Shown here: positions 6,863 to 13,632 of the stretch, piece after piece | Position numbering within the stretch: position 1 is the first letter of the stretch | How the letters are laid out: each line of letters starts with the position of its first letter | Source: a virus | Reading direction: 5' to 3' (one strand) | DNA length: 24,884 nucleotides | Virus record (IMG/VR): IMGVR_UViG_3300048872_000039 | Coordinates: 1-24,884 of that record | Translations under genes and position numbers: made by a program | The notes under the pieces: generated by a model | What the model was told of the DNA's origin: nothing | The model's database searches: none | What the model saw: only the letters and a program-made list of their open reading frames with translations

Positions 6863-6901
6863 AATTCGTAGTTTTACTCATTTAGGGTCAATAGGTATAT
6901 A
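6863..6901 (+). repeat. 39-bp repeat, diverged inverted copy 3
   Basis: In inverted orientation to copies 1 and 2, 26 of 39 bases match without gaps, and 18 of the first 22 (core TATTGACCC). It ends two bases before the radical SAM ATG, so the gene is flanked by inverted copies. Confidence 0.55.
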
Positions 6902-6960
6902 GTTGCCCTTATTTAATTGGGTAAATAATTATTGCTCTCTTTTGTCTCAATGGAGAGGGA

Positions 6961-7245
6961 TTACTCACGTACTCTTTCAATTCTTTTACTGAGCGGGTCA
7001 AATACTTCCTGTAAAACTGGTTCGTAAACGCCGGGAGTAAGTTTTATATCAGTATGCTCACCTGACCATACTTCTCTACCTTCCATCCAATCTTTTTCTA
7101 AAAGGTGTTTAAGGACGGCATTACTATCTTCACTCACAATGATCCTTCCTTTACTATCAAATTCAATTTCGCCTGTTATTACATGACAGTGATTTTTTGA
7201 TTCCCCCACTGCGAGGATTCTTTTTTTACGTTCTTGAATATTCAT
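6961..7245 (-). CDS. Hypothetical protein of the Gly-X repeat cassette (94 aa)
   Basis: Begins MNIQERKKRILAVGESKNHC, then HVITGEIEFDSKGRIIV, and a region with Trp and Gly (GREVWSGEHTDIKLTPGVYE) ending in a charged tail. The pattern 'GES..H.HVITGE' and 'GEHTDI.L.PGVYE' appears to me as a conserved small family beside DUF6745-like genes in bacteria and phages, but I cannot check this. Mostly beta; function unknown. It starts 12 nt after the repeat protein and is probably co-transcribed with it, suggesting a joint role. Confidence 0.65.
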   Translation of the reverse strand: MNIQERKKRILAVGESKNHCHVITGEIEFDSKGRIIVSEDSNAVLKHLLEKDWMEGREVWSGEHTDIKLTPGVYEPVLQEVFDPLSKRIERVRE

Positions 7246-7257
7246 TTTATTAAATTT

Positions 7258-7929
7258 TTATGATTCAGAAAATGGGATTGTTATTTCTTCTCCAATTTTA
7301 ACCAATGCAACATCTCCATGTCGTATCGCTATTGGTTTATTTTTAAACGTAGATGCTTTTGCCTCAAAACAAGTTTTAGCTTTTTGATTAGGTGGATAAA
7401 GATGATACATGCGTCCAGTTGAGGGACAGACGACTTGAAGCAACAATGAGCTTTCTCCAATTTCTTTGCAAGAATAAAGTTTCATTTCATTGCCTTGATG
7501 ATCTATTTGTTCGTTAATAATTTTTGCATCCAATAATTTAATGTATCTATCCAGACCAATTTTTTCACGCAATGCCCTAAGGCTTTCCAAATTAGTGATT
7601 CGTTGCAAAAATTCTTTATCAACTTTATCATATAGATGTTCTGGCAAATTACTACATAAGCTATTTTCCAATTCACCAGAAACCTCAAACCATTGGCCCC
7701 AAAGTTTAACACTGTATATGCCGTCGCCGTTGCCGTTGCCGTAGCCGTAGCCGTAGCCGTTGCCGTTGCCGTTGCCGTAGCCGTTGCCGTAGCCGTAGCC
7801 GTTGCCGTAGCCGTTGCCGTTGCCGTTGCCGTCGCCGTAGCCGTAGCCGTCGCCGTCGCCGTCGCCGTCGCCGTTGCCGTTGCCGTAGCCGTCGCCGTTA
7901 TACGTCAGCAGATACACGTTTCCTTTCAT
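7258..7929 (-). CDS. Protein with a 60-residue (Asn/Asp/Tyr)-Gly array and a DUF6745-like C-terminus
   Basis: 223 aa. Residues 1-10 (MKGNVYLLTY) are followed by 30 dipeptides X-Gly at 11-70, where X is Asn (13), Tyr (10) or Asp (7) and never another residue. Residues 71-223 form a normal-complexity domain with LWGQWFEVSG, IGLDRYIKLLDAKII and VVCPSTGRMYHLYPP. This part reminds me of DUF6745, where 'NPSTGR.Y.L.VPP' is typical; moderate certainty. Similar Gly-Asp/Tyr/Asn/Ser strings occur in other phage and bacterial proteins, but their role is not known to me; an extended, flexible, possibly metal- or sugar-binding segment is a guess. The start overlaps the upstream DUF6948-like gene by 32 nt. 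The array is far more GC-rich than its surroundings. Confidence 0.85.
   Translation of the reverse strand: MKGNVYLLTYNGDGYGNGNGDGDGDGDGYGYGDGNGNGNGYGNGYGYGNGYGNGNGNGYGYGYGNGNGDGIYSVKLWGQWFEVSGELENSLCSNLPEHLYDKVDKEFLQRITNLESLRALREKIGLDRYIKLLDAKIINEQIDHQGNEMKLYSCKEIGESSLLLQVVCPSTGRMYHLYPPNQKAKTCFEAKASTFKNKPIAIRHGDVALVKIGEEITIPFSES
7720..7899 (-). repeat. 30-unit hexanucleotide array GGC-NAC with one variable base
   Basis: On the + strand the unit is GCCGTN, repeated exactly 30 times without interruption. N is T 13 times, A 10 times, C 7 times and G never. The other five positions are invariant in all 30 units. In the gene's frame N is the first base of the AAC/TAC/GAC codon. On the + strand the same array would read (Ala-Val)n, with N as the Val wobble base. 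Confidence 0.99.
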
Positions 7930-8212
7930 ATAACGAATTTAAGGTTGACTTAGAACTAATAGGGATAATTTCAATGACATTGGGAAGTTCAATTTCATCT
8001 ACAGTTACAGCGATCTTGCTGCCAGATATTTGAGGGCCAATCATTGCTACTTCTGATAATGATAGCGCCCCCGTCCAATTCCATAATCTTTTAGCCCTAC
8101 TAAGGCAAACAACAAAGAAACCGGCAGTAATGCTTTTTTCTTCTAGGAATCCAAAGTGAATTCCTGATGAAAATGTTCTAAGTAAAACAAAGTCTCCTTT
8201 TTTGGTTGGCAT
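7898..8212 (-). CDS. DUF6948-like phage protein
   Basis: 104 aa from ATG 8212, preceded by an A-rich leader (AAAATAAAAGT). The pattern FVLLRTFSSGIHFGFLE, then AKRLWNWTGALSLSEVAMIG, then KIAVTVDEIELPNVIEIIPI matches what I know as DUF6948 ('.IVRTYSAGVF.G.L', 'ARRLWYW.GA.SLSQLA..G', 'V.EV.LTEAIEIIP'). It is a small, mostly beta protein common in phages of many hosts; function unknown. Its TAA (7898-7900) lies within the first unit of the hexamer array, so the two genes are interleaved by 32 nt. Confidence 0.8.
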   Translation of the reverse strand: MPTKKGDFVLLRTFSSGIHFGFLEEKSITAGFFVVCLSRAKRLWNWTGALSLSEVAMIGPQISGSKIAVTVDEIELPNVIEIIPISSKSTLNSLYERKRVSADV

Positions 8213-8271
8213 ACTTTTATTTTTTAAATGATTGAACAAATGAGTAAAGAACTAAGCAATAATAGGTATCT

Positions 8272-8322
8272 GACTGCTTCACGGCGATCATCCGTGTGAT
8301 TTAAAGTGTTGCACTCACAGTC
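8272..8322. other. Intergenic three-way-junction fold
   Basis: In the 126-nt gap between two leftward genes, GACTG (8272-8276) can pair with CAGTC (8318-8322). They enclose two hairpins: CACGG/CCGTG (8280-8284 with 8292-8296, 7-nt loop) and AGTG/CACT (8305-8308 with 8312-8315, 3-nt loop). No T-run follows, so it is not a standard terminator. A small RNA, processing site or leader structure of the 7898-8212 gene are possible. The gap also has short open frames (24 codons from an ATG; a longer one without a start) that I do not call. Confidence 0.35.
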
Positions 8323-8338
8323 AGAATACCCACTATCC

Positions 8339-8536
8339 TTAAATCAATTTTTCATCTTTTGCTATTCCCACCGCATGAGAAGCTGATTTTGCCCCTAATT
8401 TAGCCCTGATTAATCTTATATGGTTACGGGCGGTGAATACCGAAATCTTCAATTTAAGCCCTATTTCCGTGGCTGTCTTTCCATCTGCAACCAATAGCAG
8501 CACTTCTTTCTCTCTGGGGGATATTTTCAATTCCAT
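8339..8536 (-). CDS. Second solo LuxR/GerE-type HTH protein
   Basis: 65 aa from ATG 8536; an in-frame GTG upstream is possible but would add a non-family N-terminus. Pattern: ISPREKEVLLLVADGKTATE, then IGLKLKISVFTARNHIRLIR as the helix-turn-helix, then AKLGAKSASHAVGIA. As with the 5601-5795 protein there is no sensor domain. The two share the REKEVL core but differ in the recognition helix (FTARNHIRLI versus HRTVGSQVEK), so they probably bind different sites. It sits between small unknown genes in the leftward block. Confidence 0.85.
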   Translation of the reverse strand: MELKISPREKEVLLLVADGKTATEIGLKLKISVFTARNHIRLIRAKLGAKSASHAVGIAKDEKLI

Positions 8537-8573
8537 GGCGCTAAGATATGCTAACACATTATTATTACCAAAA

Positions 8574-8846
8574 TTATTTATGCAGGATTTCTCCCATCAT
8601 GTTATGGATTACGCAATAATCACCGAATAATTGTTCTCTGCGGGTAAGGGGTGAACCGCATCCAAAATGTTTGCAAACTATCGGTTCGTGGCTGACATCG
8701 CCAAAATCCCATTCATGCCATGATTCGTAATGAGTATGATGATATGGGATAGGTTTAAGCCCTCTTAATTTGTAAGCCAAAATATAGTCATCCCATTCCT
8801 CTTTACTAATCTTTCTTTTGATATTTGCAAATTTGCCCCGCCCCAT
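8574..8846 (-). CDS. Small zinc-binding phage protein (90 aa)
   Basis: Four likely metal ligands near the C-terminus: Cys58 and Cys63 (VCKHFGCGSPL), then Cys78 and His81 (DYCVIHNM). The spacing and the 'CGSPLTRREQLFGDYC..H' phrase recall small treble-clef-like proteins in Bacteroidetes phages. The N-terminal half is helical and basic (KISKEEWDDYILAYKLRGLK), followed by a His/Trp-rich stretch (YHHTHYESWHEWDFGD). Function unknown, possibly nucleic-acid binding. Confidence 0.7.
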   Translation of the reverse strand: MGRGKFANIKRKISKEEWDDYILAYKLRGLKPIPYHHTHYESWHEWDFGDVSHEPIVCKHFGCGSPLTRREQLFGDYCVIHNMMGEILHK

Positions 8847-8874
8847 ATCATTGAAGTATATTTATTAGGTTTGT

Positions 8875-9015
8875 TTAGGGGTTGGATTCGGAATCTAGCT
8901 CTTCAGGAATTTCTTCGTCAACTTCTTCTGGTTCCCATCCATAGTATCCATAGCCGTGATTTTCCGGGTTGTCATCGGCGCAAGGCCATTCGTATGGTTC
9001 TTTGGGGTCAATCAT
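8875..9015 (-). CDS. Small acidic protein (46 aa)
   Basis: I start it at ATG 9015, four nt after the stop of the upstream gene; a longer frame begins inside that gene and is unlikely. The peptide is rich in Glu, Asp, Pro, Tyr and Trp (DPKEPYEWPCADDNPENHGY and a C-terminal EEVDEEIPEELDSES). Such highly acidic small phage proteins can act as inhibitors or DNA mimics, but nothing specific supports this here. Confidence 0.5.
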   Translation of the reverse strand: MIDPKEPYEWPCADDNPENHGYGYYGWEPEEVDEEIPEELDSESNP

Positions 9016-9019
9016 AAAA

Positions 9020-9226
9020 TTATGCCATTTGTAAATCTTCTTCGTGTTCGTAATTTGTTCCGAAGTAAGAGCCGTTGATAAAATAGTTCTCCATTTTCCC
9101 ATCCACATTAACAACAAGTGGTGCGGGCTGCCCCTGTTTCAGCATTGCCACAAACTCAGCAGATTTCCCGTTTCTTGTTTTTGCCGTAACTCCATTAATG
9201 AAGTCTTTTAATCTAAAGTCGTTCAT
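9020..9226 (-). CDS. Hypothetical phage protein (68 aa)
   Basis: Begins MNDFRLKDFINGVTAKTRNG and continues with KSAEFVAMLKQGQPAPLVVN, VDGKMENYFINGSYF and an acidic end. The 'V..A.TRNG..A.FVA' and 'PLVV.V.G....Y..NG.Y' pattern is a beta-rich small phage family; I have no function for it. It lies four nt downstream of the clamp gene stop and is probably co-transcribed with it. Confidence 0.65.
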   Translation of the reverse strand: MNDFRLKDFINGVTAKTRNGKSAEFVAMLKQGQPAPLVVNVDGKMENYFINGSYFGTNYEHEEDLQMA

Positions 9227-9229
9227 ATT

Positions 9230-10306
9230 TTAAAGTTTTGATAATTCCATTATTGAACCTGTATAATTTTTTTCTTCCGGTGACGAAACGATCATGTTCC
9301 CCATTATTTTTTCGATCTTTATTTTTTCTACCCCCAAATCTTTCATTACGATTAATAAATTCTTTGGAAGAAAAAGTATATCTGGAATGTCAAAGGTCTT
9401 TCCTTCTACGGCAATTGGCTCAGAGGCTTTTTCCACGCCAGTAAGATCAATGTATTTCAACAACACCTTATTCTTATCTACGTTTATCATGGAAACCTCG
9501 GGGGGTATCGTTGTTCCATTAAAAGACTGAACCATTTCGCAGAAATCAACCAAATCTTTACGGTTTACAGTAAGACTATCTTCAGATTTAAATTTATCGA
9601 ATATCCCTTCCAATTGTGGCCTTCCCGTTTCCGCTTTTATAAATCCGTAGGTTGTTCCTTCGTGCTGGAAATAATCATATCTGTCATTTGAACTATAATC
9701 AGCCTCCGGGAATTTGGTAATGATGGCAACCGTTTCCGGGTCTAATGATATTTCTGGCATTTTTTGTTTAAACGATTTAAAATAAGAAACCGCCCCGCTA
9801 ATGCCAACTATAAAACTTTTATTTTCAATTTTAAGAACGTGAACAAAGCACTTCCATTCTCTCATGCCGCCACTTGCCGCAGGTAGTGTATGGCTCTTTG
9901 CAAGAGACAACGAAGCCATTACATCGGCATCGAAAGGAGTTTTTTCTCCTGTATTCGTTTCTATTTCAGGAAAGTTTTTTTCATCTTCGCATTGACTTTT
10001 CAATTCCCTGAATCCGTCATCCATTATCACATTACCATTCTTTAAAGTTATCTTCACTTCTTTGCCCTTTCCGAAATTTACACAGGCGGATAGTGTTTGT
10101 TGGTCAATCAAAATAGTTTCATCTTTTTTAAATTCTGCTTTTATTTCGCAAACCACAAACGAATTAAGATTGCTTTTAGTAAGTGTTGCCGAGTTTCCTT
10201 TACATTCCAATTTTACATAAGAAAGAATTGGCAGTATTCTATTATCCCTGATATTTTTTGCATGATACAGGAATCGTTTAAGTTCTGACGTTGAAATAGT
10301 AATCAT
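9230..10306 (-). CDS. dnaN: DnaN-like DNA polymerase sliding clamp
   Basis: 358 aa, close to the usual ~366-375 of bacterial beta clamps. The N-terminal MITISTSELKRFLYHAKNI matches the clamp start where helix 1 follows the first strand. 'RILPILSYVKLE' corresponds to the conserved LPIL motif of domain I, and the C-terminus has the expected beta strands (KNYTGSIMEL). Residues 170-230 (YFKSFKQK, ITKFPEAD) are atypical, as in diverged phage clamps. It would tether a polymerase and other replication proteins to DNA. No polymerase gene is present in this window. It is 11 nt from the helicase-methyltransferase gene, in the replication operon. Confidence 0.8.
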   Translation of the reverse strand: MITISTSELKRFLYHAKNIRDNRILPILSYVKLECKGNSATLTKSNLNSFVVCEIKAEFKKDETILIDQQTLSACVNFGKGKEVKITLKNGNVIMDDGFRELKSQCEDEKNFPEIETNTGEKTPFDADVMASLSLAKSHTLPAASGGMREWKCFVHVLKIENKSFIVGISGAVSYFKSFKQKMPEISLDPETVAIITKFPEADYSSNDRYDYFQHEGTTYGFIKAETGRPQLEGIFDKFKSEDSLTVNRKDLVDFCEMVQSFNGTTIPPEVSMINVDKNKVLLKYIDLTGVEKASEPIAVEGKTFDIPDILFLPKNLLIVMKDLGVEKIKIEKIMGNMIVSSPEEKNYTGSIMELSKL

Positions 10307-10317
10307 TGTAAGTAATT

Positions 10318-12537
10318 TTAAAAATTGAATATGGGGTTGTTTTCTTGTCTTAATTCCTGCATAAGCACCTGAATATTTTTCTTTGATAAATCGAAGTAGC
10401 TTTCCTTTAATTCAAACCCGATTGCCTTTCGACCCATCTTTACAGCCTGATACACTTCGCTGCCAATTCCCATAAAAGGAGTTAGTACGATATCTCCTTT
10501 GTTGCTGTACAGGTAAACAAGTCTTTCAATGGTTTCAAGTTGCAGGGGGGCTATATGCTTTTCGTCGCTTTCTTCCCGACCATTTCTATACCCCTGCAGC
10601 GTGTTCCCATAGTTAATATCCATCCAAACGGGGGACGCATACTTTTGCCAAAGATCAACGGGTAAATCTATATTACTAACTGGATTCTCTCTTTCGCCGT
10701 CCTTTCTGAATATTAAAACATAATCAGGAATACCAACCCGACTCATGGTACTATCTTTTTTAATCTGCTTATGAAGTAGTCCTAATGCTTTTGTTCGTTG
10801 CATTTCAACTACCGGGTCTTTCCATATCGTTACTCTTGAGTGATATACAAATCCAGCATCTTCAAAAGCCCGTAATATCATTCCCGAAAAATCTCTTAGC
10901 CCGATAAAACCTTCTTTACCCTTCTGAATAGGTAAATCCATGCAATGAACAGCCACATTTCTTCCCGGAAGCATTACCCGATACAGTTCTTTTATTAAAA
11001 AGGAAAAAGCTATCAAAAACTCTTTGTAATCTTTTGAGTTACCCATATCCTCTACATGACTGGAATAAGTATATAGATCGGCAAATGGTGGGCTGAAAAC
11101 AGAAAGTCCTATGCTTTCGTCAGGTATTTCGCGAATAAGTTTAACACAATCGCCGTGTCGCATATCAGCCCAATGGTTTATAAATTTTTCATTATCGAAT
11201 AACGTTTCTGTTAATTTGTTCCCTGAAAGGTTATCGTTGATGGCTTTACTCATTTCTGCTTGCATATATTCAAATTGTTTTTGTTTTTCATCTATTGCTT
11301 TTTTTACATTGGTCATCGTATCGGTTGTGATAAGGTAAATATTTACGTCCTTATCTTGACCAAACCTATAAGACCTTCTTATTGCCTGATAAAGCCCCTC
11401 AAAGCTAAAATCTAATGAAGCGAATATTTGGTTGTGGCAAGACTGGAAATTCATGCCGAATGACGCTATTTTTGTTTTAGTTATCAGCAACCGAAAATTC
11501 CCATTCGCAAACCCCAATAGCTTTTCTTCTTTCCACTTATCCGTATCATTTCCGCGAACTTCAATAGCTTCTGGAAGTAGTTCCTTAAGCAAGCCCCCTT
11601 CTTCATTGTGTTTTATCCAAATAATAAAACTTTCATCTTTCTTTTCATTAACCAACTTTACAACATCGTTCAGCCTTTCAAATTTCGTTAATCGCAATTC
11701 ACTATTAAAATTGGTTGCCGATACAGAAGTATCGTTAAATAATTTTCCGTTTCTTGAGGGGGTGATTATTTTTCTTTCTTCAATAACCAACGGAGGTAAA
11801 TTATACCCATCCATGTGAAAGCCTATATCTTCCGGCTTATTCAGCATGATTGACCATGTTCCAACAAACTGATAGAATAATTTAACAGCATGACCTTTTA
11901 AGCGCCACTTAGCCGTTTCGCCGCCATCATGGACAAAGTACATGGCAAGCATTTCGTTTCGGTTCATTACATCTAAAAACTCTGAGTGATTGCCCAATTC
12001 CATCGGATCGTTTGGTGAGGGGGTTGCGGTGCAGGCAAGTTTATACGGGGTATCTTTAAACGTTTCGATAATATTTTTCTTTGTCGCCCCTTCAAAGTTT
12101 TTCAAGATGCTTGATTCATCCAATACGATTCCAGAAAAGATAGAACAGTCGATGTTATCAAGTTGATCGTAGTTGGCTATCAATACCCCTTGTGTCAAAT
12201 TTTCAGTATCGCCATTATCAACCGCCTCAAAATAATCCTGACAGTATATTCCAAACTTTTTTCCTTCTTGAATAGTTTGCGCTTTTACTGCTAATGGAGC
12301 AAGGATAAGCACCCACCCGTTTACGTGTTCGGCTACTCGTTGCGACCAGTCCAATTGCATCAGGGTCTTGCCAAGCCCGCAATCCGCAAAAATTGCATAT
12401 TTACCCGCCAATAGCGCTCGGTCAACAATAAATTTCTGGAAAGGGAAAAGGTATTTGTTTAGTTTATCACACTTAAAGCCAGATCGTACATGAGCCTTTT
12501 GCTTCGTCAATAAAAAATCTTCGTATTGCATAATCAT
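10318..12537 (-). CDS. Helicase-DNA methyltransferase fusion
   Basis: 739 aa with two halves. Residues ~30-430 form an SF2 (SNF2/DEAD-like) helicase: motif I GLGKT (54-58), motif II DESS (140-143), motif III ATPSPND (171-177) and motif VI QAIRRSYRFGQ (384-394). Residues ~455-725 form an amino-methyltransferase of the N4-cytosine/N6-adenine type: catalytic SPPF (482-485), then LTPFMGIGSE (685-694) and AIGFELKESYF (705-715) as the SAM-binding region. The order (SPPF before the SAM motif) is the beta-type permutation. The start overlaps the upstream gene as ATGA. It may modify phage DNA during replication or remodel DNA ahead of methylation. No restriction nuclease domain or specificity subunit is seen. 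Confidence 0.88.
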   Translation of the reverse strand: MIMQYEDFLLTKQKAHVRSGFKCDKLNKYLFPFQKFIVDRALLAGKYAIFADCGLGKTLMQLDWSQRVAEHVNGWVLILAPLAVKAQTIQEGKKFGIYCQDYFEAVDNGDTENLTQGVLIANYDQLDNIDCSIFSGIVLDESSILKNFEGATKKNIIETFKDTPYKLACTATPSPNDPMELGNHSEFLDVMNRNEMLAMYFVHDGGETAKWRLKGHAVKLFYQFVGTWSIMLNKPEDIGFHMDGYNLPPLVIEERKIITPSRNGKLFNDTSVSATNFNSELRLTKFERLNDVVKLVNEKKDESFIIWIKHNEEGGLLKELLPEAIEVRGNDTDKWKEEKLLGFANGNFRLLITKTKIASFGMNFQSCHNQIFASLDFSFEGLYQAIRRSYRFGQDKDVNIYLITTDTMTNVKKAIDEKQKQFEYMQAEMSKAINDNLSGNKLTETLFDNEKFINHWADMRHGDCVKLIREIPDESIGLSVFSPPFADLYTYSSHVEDMGNSKDYKEFLIAFSFLIKELYRVMLPGRNVAVHCMDLPIQKGKEGFIGLRDFSGMILRAFEDAGFVYHSRVTIWKDPVVEMQRTKALGLLHKQIKKDSTMSRVGIPDYVLIFRKDGERENPVSNIDLPVDLWQKYASPVWMDINYGNTLQGYRNGREESDEKHIAPLQLETIERLVYLYSNKGDIVLTPFMGIGSEVYQAVKMGRKAIGFELKESYFDLSKKNIQVLMQELRQENNPIFNF

Positions 12538-12902
12538 CCAAATAATGAGTTGTTAACTTGTTGTATTCTTTTAGCTATTGATTGCTGCTTGTCGGTTTTG
12601 GCCGGGGATATGGGAAGTAATTCTCTACATTGCCAAACAATCCCTTTTACCCCGGACTTTAATTTTCTTGTAATCCCAGTGTCGTAAATTGTTCCGTCAC
12701 GTTGGGCCTCGGATAAACGTTTCCATACCTGATCTGGGCGCATACCCGTAATCAAGCCAATTTCTTCATGCGTCCCGCCTATGCGAAGCACTTGTAGCCC
12801 CGAAATTATCTTCTGTTTATGGGATTCTTTGAAGGGTTTTATATAGGCTTCTCCGGCCTTCGATGTAGGTTTATGTGATCGTTTTTTACTCATATTCGAC
12901 AT
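12534..12902 (-). CDS. Winged-HTH protein
   Basis: 122 aa. Residues ~33-77 (ISGLQVLRIGGTHEEIGLIT, then GMRPDQVWKRLSEAQRDG) resemble a winged helix-turn-helix, with IYDTGITRKLKSGVKGIVWQ as the wing. This arrangement is common in small phage proteins that act on modular genes before a replication protein. The N-terminus is basic. It overlaps the fusion gene as ATGA, so the two are probably translated together, which suggests a possible DNA-recruitment role. Regulator is the alternative. Confidence 0.7.
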   Translation of the reverse strand: MSNMSKKRSHKPTSKAGEAYIKPFKESHKQKIISGLQVLRIGGTHEEIGLITGMRPDQVWKRLSEAQRDGTIYDTGITRKLKSGVKGIVWQCRELLPISPAKTDKQQSIAKRIQQVNNSLFG

Positions 12903-12947
12903 TTATCAATTTTGTCTACAATGCCTCTGTGGAGTCATTAGGGACGA

Positions 12948-13078
12948 TTACAGCCACTCTTTAATTTCGTGGTAGAAATCCTTGCCTTAGTGGTCAATCC
13001 ATCCTTCCTGCCCTATATCTGCAATCCACAAGCCGCTTCCATAGGGTTACGGTCACCTGCCCCTGTTCTTTTGGCTTT
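12948..13078 (-). pseudogene. Possible decayed coding remnant after the HTH gene
   Basis: After the TGA at 13079-13081 the same frame stays open for about 20 codons (KAKRTGAGDRNPMEAACG) and hits TAG. Moving one frame over, it continues LWIADIGQEGWIDH, TAA, then GKDFYHEIKEWL and TAA 12948-12950. Both parts read as protein, interrupted by one frame change and one stop. This looks like an eroded small gene, or the lost C-terminus of the 13079 gene. It fits no recognised family. Chance or non-coding is still possible. Confidence 0.3.
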
Positions 13079-13345
13079 TCAAATTACACAGTTGTCGAAC
13101 AACTTCCAATCGAAACACCCATCCGGCACATCCCCTTTCTTTTTCCTCTTTACTTCCCTTGTTACGTCATAGGTTTTCAATCCTTGCTCCGACATAAATC
13201 TATAAACTGTTCTAGCCGATACATTAAATCTTTTTGCCATTTTACTTACGGGCATTTCCTCATAGTTCTCTTTGATGAATATTTCATCCTTTTCCGTTAA
13301 TGATCTCGCTGTCTTTGGTCTGCCGGGGTATTGTGGATGACTCAT
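13079..13345 (-). CDS. Resolvase-type HTH protein (88 aa)
   Basis: Residues ~32-56 (PVSKMAKRFNVSARTVYRFM, SEQGL) form a helix-turn-helix. Before it, SLTEKDEIFIKENYEE is the first helix, as in many phage and transposon HTH proteins. The rest is basic (REVKRKKKGD) and ends GCFDWKLFDNCVI. ATG 13345 overlaps the upstream zinc-ribbon gene as ATGA. It may be truncated: in-frame coding-like sequence follows its TGA (see 12948-13078). Likely DNA-binding; target unknown. Confidence 0.75.
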   Translation of the reverse strand: MSHPQYPGRPKTARSLTEKDEIFIKENYEEMPVSKMAKRFNVSARTVYRFMSEQGLKTYDVTREVKRKKKGDVPDGCFDWKLFDNCVI

Positions 13346-13623
13346 TTTGCTTCGTGTTCAAGTTGGGCAATTCGATTTGTAATGGCGGTTTTGGTTCTTT
13401 CGTTCAGCTTCATGGTTTTGATAGCCCATTGCAAATAATTCAGATCGGCTATTTCTTCGATTGGCTTTCCAGAATATTTTCCTACATACAGCGCAGGTTT
13501 ACTATACGGAACATTTTTTAAAAAACCACTGCACTCATTACACCATGCGGTGTTTTGATTCGATTTTAATTCAGTATAAAATCCTACTTGCTTATCACAA
13601 TGGCCGCAGTATAAAGTTTCCAT
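13342..13623 (-). CDS. Zinc-ribbon protein with a DUF3820/ExoX-C-like tail
   Basis: 93 aa. Four Cys form a zinc ribbon: C6 and C9 (YCGHC), C28 and C31 (WCNEC). The second half (LYVGKYSGKPIEEIADLNYL, then QWAIKTMKL) matches the 'GKYKGKPI.E....YL.WA' pattern of DUF3820/exodeoxyribonuclease X C-terminal-like modules, often in phage recombination and replication neighbourhoods. There is no exonuclease domain. Location between SSB-like and HTH genes suggests DNA processing. It overlaps the next gene as ATGA. Confidence 0.75.
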   Translation of the reverse strand: METLYCGHCDKQVGFYTELKSNQNTAWCNECSGFLKNVPYSKPALYVGKYSGKPIEEIADLNYLQWAIKTMKLNERTKTAITNRIAQLEHEAK

Positions 13624-13632
13624 GATTAAAAT

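Noticed and set aside
5563-6901. CRISPR-like repeats
   Set aside because: Only two near-identical copies with a 329-nt interval and coding sequence between; no spacer-size regularity or cas genes.
7720-7899. Diversity-generating retroelement (variable repeat)
   Set aside because: No reverse transcriptase or template repeat is seen in the window, and variation is not at adenines in both codon positions as in known DGRs.
7693-7953. Rightward frame encoding (Ala-Val)n across the hexamer array
   Set aside because: It exists only because the array lacks stops in this frame; flanking codons are not protein-like and the minus-strand gene has real domains on both sides. Kept only as a point in the array finding.
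8213-8338. Open frame with a hydrophobic C-terminus (no ATG) and a 24-codon ATG frame
   Set aside because: The longer frame has no start codon and the shorter one is too short to support without conservation data.
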